NCBI GenBank assembly: GCA_002420085.1
Contig: DIHI01000044.1
Location: 2,800 to 15,677, forward strand
Reading direction: 5' to 3'
DNA: 12,878 bases
From: Lysobacterales bacterium UBA5700
GTDB lineage: Bacteria > Pseudomonadota > Gammaproteobacteria > Xanthomonadales > Xanthomonadaceae
Made by a program: the position numbers and the translations under genes. The notes beneath the pieces are model-generated. The model did not search any database. It was not told where the DNA came from and was given only the letters and a program-made list of their open reading frames with translations. Position 1 is the stretch's first letter. Each line of letters opens with the position of its first letter. This document shows positions 7,747 to 12,878 of this stretch, piece by piece.

Positions 7747-9918
7747 TCAGAGCCGCTGCACACCGCTGACCACGCCCAATCGGCGAATCCGTCGGATCAC
7801 TTCGGCGAGGTGCCGGCGTTCGCGTACTTCGATGACGAAATCGATCACGGCGACGCCGACATCACGTTCGCGGTATTCGACGGTCTCGATGTTGGAACCG
7901 GCCGCGCCGATCGCAGCGGCAACCTGGGCCAGCACCCCCGGCTTGTTCTGCACCTGCACCCGCAGTGCGGCCCGATAATCCCCCTGGACCTGACGATCCC
8001 AGCCCATCTCGACGCAGCGCTCGGGCGTGCGCCGGTATTCCGGCACATGGCCACATTCGGCGCGATGCACCACGATGCCCTTGCCGGCGCTCAGATAGCC
8101 CATGATCTCGTCGCCGGGGATGGGTCGGCAGCAGGTGCCGAAGGTGAGCACGCTGCGTTCGCTGCCGCTGATCAGGATCTTGTCGGAGACGGCGTCGCTG
8201 CGCTGCGCTTCGGCGCGGCTGCGCGACAGTTCGCGGGCGACCTGGGCCGGCATCCGGTTGCCTAGCGCGATGTCGGCCAGCAGTTCCTCCAGCCGCCGGT
8301 AGCGGTTCTGGCCGAGGTAGCGATCGACCCTTCGCTGCGGCACCTGTTCGAGCGATTTGCCGAGTTGTTCGAGGGCACGATCCAGCATCCGATGGCCGAG
8401 TTCGACCGCGTCCTCGTGCTCCAGACGCTTGAGGAAATGCCGGATCGCGGTGCGTGCCTTGCTGGTGCCGGCGAATTCCAGCCAGTGCGGGTCGGGCGAG
8501 GCCGACGGCGCGGTGATGATCTCGATGGTCTGGCCGGATTCCAGACGGCTGCGCAACGGCATCAATTTGCCGTCGATGCGCGAGGTGACAGCATGATCGC
8601 CGACATCGGTATGCACCGAATAGGCGAAATCCAGCACGGTCGAGTTGCGCGGCAGGGCCATGATCTCGCCCTTGGGCGTGAACACGTAGACCTCGTCCGG
8701 GAACAGGTCGATCTTGACGTTTTCCAGGAACTCCAGCGATGACCCGGCCGATTGCTGGCTGTCGATCAGGCTGCGTACCCAGTTCTGCGCGCGCGTCTGG
8801 GCACTGTTGCCGGCACCAGCCTCGCCGGACTTGTAACTCCAGTGGGCGGCGATGCCGCGCTCGGCGATCAGGTCCATTTCTTCGGTGCGGATCTGGACCT
8901 CGATCGGTGTGCCGTAGGGGCCGAACAGCACGGTGTGCAGCGACTGATAGCCGTTCGCCTTGGGGATGGCGATGAAATCCCGGAACCGGCTCTCGACCGG
9001 CTTGTAGGCGGCATGCACGGCGCCGAGCGCGTGATAGCACTGCATCACATCGGCGACCACGACCCGGAAGCCGAACACGTCCATGACCTGATCGAGCGAT
9101 CGGGCATCGGTCTTCATCTTGTTGAAGATGCTCCAGGCCGACTTGACCCGACTGACCAGCCGGAACGGCAGGTTCTCCTGGCTCAGACGCTGCCCCAGGT
9201 GGGTTTCGATCTTGGCGATCTTCTCGCGGCGGATGCCCGGCTGCGAGCGGATGCGCTTGCTGATCACCGCATAGCGGCGCGGATACAGCGCGCGGAAGCC
9301 GAGATCCTGCAATTCGGCCTTGAACTTGTTCATGCCCAGCCGCTGCGCGATCGGCGCGTAGATTTCCAGGGTTTCCAAGGCGATGCGGCGGCGAGCGCCG
9401 GTGTCCATGGCATCCAGGGTGCGCATGTTGTGCAGACGATCGGCGAGTTTGATCAGGATCACCCGCAGATCGCGGGCCATCGCCAGCATCATCTTGCGGA
9501 AGCTCTCGGCCGCCGCCTCCTGCCGACTGCCGAAACGGAGTTTGTCGAGCTTGGTGACGCCATCGACCAGTTCGGCGACCTCGGTGCCGAATTCGCGCTC
9601 GATGGTCGATCGCGCGAGCGAGGTGTCTTCGAGGGCGTCGTGCAGGATCGCTGCACACAGCGTTTCGGCATCCAGTCCGAGTTCCGACAGGATGGCCGCG
9701 ACCGCGACCGGATGGGTGATGTAGGGTTCGCCGGACTTGCGGGTCTGTCCGGAATGCGCCTCGGCCGCGATCAGGTAGGCGCGGCGAACCCGAGCGACCT
9801 GGTCCGACGGCAACTGCGATTCGATCCGCGATTCCAGGGCACGGAAGTAGGCCGGGAGCGATCGCGAATCGATCTCGGTCGGGTTGTACCAGTCGCTCAC
9901 GGTTTCAATGGATGCCAT
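7747..9918 (-). CDS. spoT: Bifunctional (p)ppGpp synthetase/hydrolase SpoT
   Basis: Makes and degrades the stringent-response alarmone (p)ppGpp in the cytoplasm. The 723 residues carry the full long-RSH layout. The HD hydrolase domain has His69 in ITHPVAVA, His93-Asp94 in ILHDALEDT and Asp160 in KLADRLHNMRTL, so hydrolysis should work. The synthetase domain (about 240-350) has Asp280 in MDVFGFRV, RFRDFIAIPKANGYQSLHT (311-329) and Glu340 in EVQIRT, which also look functional. The basic RFRD fits the RxKD-type motif of bifunctional enzymes rather than the acidic EFDD of RelA. The TGS domain begins at VYVFTPKGEIMALP (about 410), a helical region with CCRPIPGDEIMGYL follows, and an ACT domain ends the protein. 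The ATG at 9918 gives an N-terminus slightly longer than in E. coli. It heads the spoT-ridA-recG group. The gene before it is a CysB-like regulator, not the usual rpoZ. Confidence 0.96.
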   Translation of the reverse strand: MASIETVSDWYNPTEIDSRSLPAYFRALESRIESQLPSDQVARVRRAYLIAAEAHSGQTRKSGEPYITHPVAVAAILSELGLDAETLCAAILHDALEDTSLARSTIEREFGTEVAELVDGVTKLDKLRFGSRQEAAAESFRKMMLAMARDLRVILIKLADRLHNMRTLDAMDTGARRRIALETLEIYAPIAQRLGMNKFKAELQDLGFRALYPRRYAVISKRIRSQPGIRREKIAKIETHLGQRLSQENLPFRLVSRVKSAWSIFNKMKTDARSLDQVMDVFGFRVVVADVMQCYHALGAVHAAYKPVESRFRDFIAIPKANGYQSLHTVLFGPYGTPIEVQIRTEEMDLIAERGIAAHWSYKSGEAGAGNSAQTRAQNWVRSLIDSQQSAGSSLEFLENVKIDLFPDEVYVFTPKGEIMALPRNSTVLDFAYSVHTDVGDHAVTSRIDGKLMPLRSRLESGQTIEIITAPSASPDPHWLEFAGTSKARTAIRHFLKRLEHEDAVELGHRMLDRALEQLGKSLEQVPQRRVDRYLGQNRYRRLEELLADIALGNRMPAQVARELSRSRAEAQRSDAVSDKILISGSERSVLTFGTCCRPIPGDEIMGYLSAGKGIVVHRAECGHVPEYRRTPERCVEMGWDRQVQGDYRAALRVQVQNKPGVLAQVAAAIGAAGSNIETVEYRERDVGVAVIDFVIEVRERRHLAEVIRRIRRLGVVSGVQRL

Positions 9919-9976
9919 GGTGTCAGCCTACGCGGCAGCGGCTCGCTCGGCAATCAGCGACATCACGCTGTCAGCC

Positions 9977-10051
9977 CAATGCCGCAATGTCCCCACGGAC
10001 AATCGAATCAGCGGCGTGCGGCATTGCGGTGCCACGGGCGGGACGCCCGTG
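9977..10051. repeat. REP-like palindromic element between cysB and spoT
   Basis: Two structures sit side by side. The first is a perfect 10-bp inverted repeat, CAATGCCGCA (9977-9986) with TGCGGCATTG (10017-10026), whose loop holds a small hairpin TGTCC/GGACA (9988-9992 with 9997-10001). An alternative 8-bp pairing, 9982-9989 with 10022-10029, competes with it. The second is a perfect 8-bp hairpin, CACGGGCG-GGA-CGCCCGTG (10033-10051). This hairpin core is one I recognise as a dispersed REP-type palindrome that translates as HGRDARAT-like peptides in spurious ORFs. A wider 8-bp inverted repeat (9968-9975 with 10102-10109) may bound the unit. Confidence 0.65.
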
Positions 10052-10174
10052 CTACGCGGAGCGGGTTCGACCGACGATGTGGCTGAGGTGCTGCGACCTG
10101 CGCTGACAGGGCGTGGGAGGGCCTGGGCGCGGGTGGCTGTTGGCCCAGCGCGGTAATGCCCCTAGGTCCGAGGT

Positions 10175-11164
10175 TCAGTCGCTGCTTTTCTGGGGCTTGG
10201 TTGCCGGCCAGGCAGGCGGGGAGGGCCACTTCGGGGTCAGTACGCCGGAGGCGGCACGGCGCAGGTCATGGCGGTCCAGCCAGGGGGCGAGGGCAGCGAT
10301 CAGTTCCAGGGTGTAGTGTCGGGCAACCCGGCCGGAGGGCAATACCGCCCAGGCGGTGCATTCACGCAGTGGTGCCGGGGCGGGCAGCACGCTGAATCCG
10401 GGCTCGCCGTCTGCCGCGAGTGCCATCTCTGCCAGCAGTCCGACGCCCATGCCGGCCTGGACGTAGGTCTTGATCAGGTCGGCGTCGCGGGCGGTGACGG
10501 CGATCTCGGCGCGCAGTCCTTCGCGGGCGAGGGCGCGTTGCAGGGAGGAGTCCGGTCGCAGTGAAGATTCGTAGCTGACCAGCGGCCAGGCGGCCAGATC
10601 GGCCAGGCTGGGTGCGATGCCGGCGCTGGCCAGGGGATGCTCGCGCGGCACCAGCACCTTGCGCGACCAGCGGAACAGCGGCACCGCCAAGCCGCCGTCG
10701 GGCGGTGTTCCGGTGCTGCTGAGCAGGGCCAGGTCGGCCTCTCCAGCGGCCAGACGCTGCATCACTTCACCATCACCGGCCGGTTCCAGACGCAGTGACA
10801 GGCTGGGGAAGGCCCGGCGAATCTGGCCGAGCGCCGGGGGCAGTACGAATCGCGCCTGGGTATGGGTGGTGACGATGTTGAGCACACCGTGGGTGTCGCC
10901 GCGCTGGTTGGCGGCGTAGGCGCGGATATTGTCGGCTTCGGCCAAGATCCGCCGTGCCCGCTCGACGATCGCCTGGCCGTCCTGGGTGAGGGTTTCCAGG
11001 CTGCGGCCGCGCCGCACGAACAGCAGCATGCCGAGACGGTCCTCCAGTTGTTTCAACTGCTTGGACAGACCCGATTGGGTGGCGTGGACGTGTTCGGCGG
11101 CCTGGGTGATGTTCAGTCCGGCATCGACGATGGCGATCAGGTAGCGCAGTTGGGTCAGGGTCAT
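10175..11164 (-). CDS. cysB: CysB-type LysR-family transcriptional regulator of sulfur assimilation
   Basis: LysR regulator that, in its family, activates cys genes with N-acetylserine or O-acetylserine as inducer under sulfur limitation. From ATG 11164 it has 329 residues (E. coli CysB 324). The N-terminal helix-turn-helix reads MTLTQLRYLIAIVDAGLNITQAAEHVHATQSGLSKQLKQLED, closely CysB-like. In the effector domain TTHTQARFVLPP places Thr100, Thr102 and Gln103 at the same numbers as the ligand-binding residues of enterobacterial CysB. GEADLALLSS (141-150) and VSYESSLRP (about 196) fit the other ligand-contact stretches. An upstream in-frame ATG at 11203 would add 13 residues not found in relatives. 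The chosen ATG has AGGA 8 bases upstream. The paralogue Cbl shares these features, but the adjacent divergent cysG favours CysB. The gene is probably autoregulated through the shared intergenic region. Confidence 0.9.
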   Translation of the reverse strand: MTLTQLRYLIAIVDAGLNITQAAEHVHATQSGLSKQLKQLEDRLGMLLFVRRGRSLETLTQDGQAIVERARRILAEADNIRAYAANQRGDTHGVLNIVTTHTQARFVLPPALGQIRRAFPSLSLRLEPAGDGEVMQRLAAGEADLALLSSTGTPPDGGLAVPLFRWSRKVLVPREHPLASAGIAPSLADLAAWPLVSYESSLRPDSSLQRALAREGLRAEIAVTARDADLIKTYVQAGMGVGLLAEMALAADGEPGFSVLPAPAPLRECTAWAVLPSGRVARHYTLELIAALAPWLDRHDLRRAASGVLTPKWPSPPAWPATKPQKSSD

Positions 11165-11442
11165 GGCGAGTGTCCTGTTCCGGTATGGCTGGCTTCGGTA
11201 CACGACACTGGGGCCGGTAGCTGTGCCGAGAATGGCCGATGGCAGGTGCTGGCGGGGGTGCCGACCGTGGTGCTGGGTGCGGGTGATCGGAACACGATAC
11301 TGCGGTGCAGCAAATCCAGTAAAGGCATATGAGTGACCATCTTAATGAATTTGACTCATGAGCAATCGCTGACGATTCATTTTGCCTGACGTGGTCCAGG
11401 GGGTAGGGTTCGAGTCCGTGTCGTCTTCCGTCGAGTCGAGCC
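11165..11442. promoter_or_regulatory. Divergent cysB/cysG control region with candidate promoters and dyads
   Basis: The 278-base gap is GC-rich on the cysB side but has an AT-richer core at about 11310-11385. For cysG (+), TTGACT at 11351-11356 is a good -35 box, with a weak -10 (ATTCAT, 11375-11380) after 18 bases. For cysB (-), TTTACT (11323-11318) and TATCGT (11299-11294) with an 18-base spacer form a fair promoter. Dyads cluster around the cysG -35: AATGAAT (11344-11350) with ATTCATT (11375-11381), the palindrome CTCATGAG (11355-11362), and ATGAGT (11329-11334) with ACTCAT (11354-11359). CysB binds near -35 regions of its targets, so these are candidate operators; CysB's loose consensus prevents a firm call. 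Confidence 0.45.
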
Positions 11443-12878
11443 GTGTCCGGATCGAGCCTGTTTCCGTTGTTCGCCGATCTTCGTGACCGTCGGGTACTGG
11501 TGGTGGGGGCCGGTGTGGTGGCGGCGCGCAAGATCGATGCCCTGCTGCACGCCGGCGCCCGGATCGAGGTGGTCGCCGCCGATCTGAGCGAGCCGGTGCG
11601 TGCGTGGGTACGCCAGGGACGGCTCGTGGCGATCGGCGATCGGTTCCAGGCGAGCCATCTGGAGGGTGCCTGGCTGGTGGTTGCTGCGACCGATGACCGG
11701 GCGGTCAATGCCGAGGTGAGCACTGAGGCCGAGGCGCGCCGGATCTTCTGCAATGTCGTCGATGCGGCCGAACTGTGCAGTGTCCAGGTGCCGGCGGTGA
11801 TTGCGCGCGGTCCGATCCAGGTGGCGGTGTCGAGTGGCGGTGCGGCCCCGGTGTTGGCGCGCCAAGTCCGCGAGCGGATCGAGCAGGTGCTGGATGATGC
11901 GCTCGGACCGCTGGCCACCCTGATCGGCCGCTGGAAGACGCGCATCCGGGCACGCTTGCCGGAGGTGCCGGTCCGCCGCCGTTTCCTGGAAACCCTGCTC
12001 GATGGCGAGGTCGGCGACTGGCTGCGACGCGGTCGTGATGCGCGGGCCGAGGCGGCCCTCGCCGAGGCCCTGGCCCGTGCCGAGTCGCGTCCGCCGGGCC
12101 GGGTGTCGCTGGTCGGGGCCGGTCCCGGCGATCCCGGTCTGCTCAGTCTCAAGGCGTTGCGCCGGTTGCAGGAGGCCGACGTCATCCTGTACGACCGCCT
12201 GGTCGGTTCGGCCATTCTGGCCCTGGCTCGGCGCGATGCCGAGCGGATCGAAGTGGGTAAGTCTGCGGGTTCGCCCTGCACCGCGCAGGATGTGATCAAT
12301 CGCCGGCTGCTCGAACACGCGCAGGCCGGCTTGCGGGTGGTCCGGCTGAAGGGCGGAGACCCGTTCATCTTCGGGCGCGGCGGCGAGGAACTGGCCTATC
12401 TGCGCGGTCATGGCATCGCCTGCGAGGTGGTGCCCGGCATCACGGCTGCGGCGGCCTGTGCCGCCTATGCCGGCATTCCGCTGACCCATCGCGACCATGC
12501 CCAGTCATTGCGTCTGGTCACCGGTCATTGTCGCGATTCGCTCGATACCCTGGACTGGCGCGCGCTCGCTGAGGAGCGCCAGACCCTGGCCATCTACATG
12601 GCGGTCGGCCGCCTCGATACGGTCAGTGCCCGCCTGATCGGGCATGGTCGGGATCCGGACACCCCGTTCGCGCTGATCGAGAACGGCACCCGCCCCGAGC
12701 AGCGCGTGCTGCTGGGTCGGCTGGCTGATCTGGCCGAACGTGCGCGGGCGCATGATGTCCGTTCGCCGGCCATGCTGATCATCGGCGAGGTTGCCGCCCT
12801 GGCCCGGTCCCTGCATTGGTTCGGGGCGCCACCGGTGTCGGCCCCGGAGCCGACGGCCCGATCCGTGCCGCTCGACGC
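11443..12878 (+). CDS. cysG: Siroheme synthase (trifunctional CysG), 3' end cut by the window
   Basis: Makes siroheme, the cofactor of sulfite and nitrite reductases, from uroporphyrinogen III by two methylations, NAD-dependent dehydrogenation and ferrochelation. Both halves are visible. The N-terminal dehydrogenase/chelatase (residues 1 to about 215) has [13 protein letters not shown], Asp107 in FCNVVDA (equivalent to E. coli Asp104) and [13 protein letters not shown] with the serine that is phosphorylated in Salmonella. The C-terminal methyltransferase (from about 218) has [23 protein letters not shown] with Asp251, VGKSAG with Lys273, [36 protein letters not shown] and IYMAVGR with Met386. 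GTG 11443 is the first start after an in-frame stop at 11404 and gives the usual N-terminus; its ribosome binding site is poor. The 478 visible codons exceed the whole of E. coli CysG (457), so only a short C-terminal tail and the stop are missing. It is divergent from cysB. Confidence 0.96.
   Translation, partial: MSGSSLFPLFADLRDRRVLVVGAGVVAARKIDALLHAGARIEVVAADLSEPVRAWVRQGRLVAIGDRFQASHLEGAWLVVAATDDRAVNAEVSTEAEARRIFCNVVDAAELCSVQVPAVIARGPIQVAVSSGGAAPVLARQVRERIEQVLDDALGPLATLIGRWKTRIRARLPEVPVRRRFLETLLDGEVGDWLRRGRDARAEAALAEALARAESRPPGRVSLVGAGPGDPGLLSLKALRRLQEADVILYDRLVGSAILALARRDAERIEVGKSAGSPCTAQDVINRRLLEHAQAGLRVVRLKGGDPFIFGRGGEELAYLRGHGIACEVVPGITAAAACAAYAGIPLTHRDHAQSLRLVTGHCRDSLDTLDWRALAEERQTLAIYMAVGRLDTVSARLIGHGRDPDTPFALIENGTRPEQRVLLGRLADLAERARAHDVRSPAMLIIGEVAALARSLHWFGAPPVSAPEPTARSVPLD

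Noticed and set aside
8752..10086. 444-codon plus-strand ORF opposite spoT, ending in an HGRDARAT-like peptide
   Set aside because: It is antisense to spoT. Its C-terminus is a translation of the REP-like palindrome, a familiar artefact.
11407..11417. GGTTCGAGTCC, which resembles the T-arm of a tRNA, just upstream of cysG
   Set aside because: The T-stem has a mismatch, and I see no matching acceptor stem, anticodon arm or D-arm in the preceding 70 bases. It is most likely chance.
10773..12368. 531-codon minus-strand ORF across cysG, the intergenic region and the start of cysB
   Set aside because: It is Arg/Ser/Thr-rich low complexity and crosses two well-supported genes in other frames. cysG has all its motifs on the plus strand.

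Overview
The window looks like ordinary core chromosome of a GC-rich gammaproteobacterium. The order gltA next to a type B L31 gene, spoT-ridA-recG, and a CysB-type regulator divergent from siroheme synthase suggests the Xanthomonadales/Lysobacterales side of the class. That placement is an inference from gene content and remembered gene order, not from a phylogenetic marker. I found no phage, transposase, CRISPR, toxin-antitoxin or secretion genes, and I do not see a new biological system here. The less-explained material is in the intergenic gaps.

Layout, left to right. Positions 1-1059 (+) hold the C-terminal transpeptidase half of penicillin-binding protein 1A, cut by the window edge at its catalytic serine. 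It is followed after 10 bases by a 227-residue uncharacterised protein (1070-1753, +) with a strong ribosome binding site. Convergent to these lies citrate synthase gltA (1823-3118, -), then the zinc-independent ribosomal protein L31 (3491-3736, -) with an intrinsic terminator behind it. A 399-base gene-free stretch (3737-4135) contains nested inverted repeats and a 7-base tandem repeat.

Then comes a long minus-strand block. In transcription order it is a CysB-type LysR regulator (10175-11164), spoT (7747-9918), ridA (7306-7689), recG (5187-7298) and a nucleoside hydrolase (4136-5086). spoT-ridA-recG is a tight group: (p)ppGpp metabolism, deamination of reactive enamine/imine metabolites, and replication-fork rescue. 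The 256-base gap between cysB and spoT carries a REP-like palindrome beside a larger dyad.

At the right end, cysG (siroheme synthase, 11443 to beyond 12878, +) is divergent from cysB. CysB activates sulfate-assimilation genes and siroheme is the cofactor of sulfite reductase, so the pair is a functional unit. The AT-richer 278-base region between them holds candidate promoters for both directions and several dyads that could be CysB sites. cysG has no stop codon inside the window, but its 478 visible codons cover the whole known enzyme.
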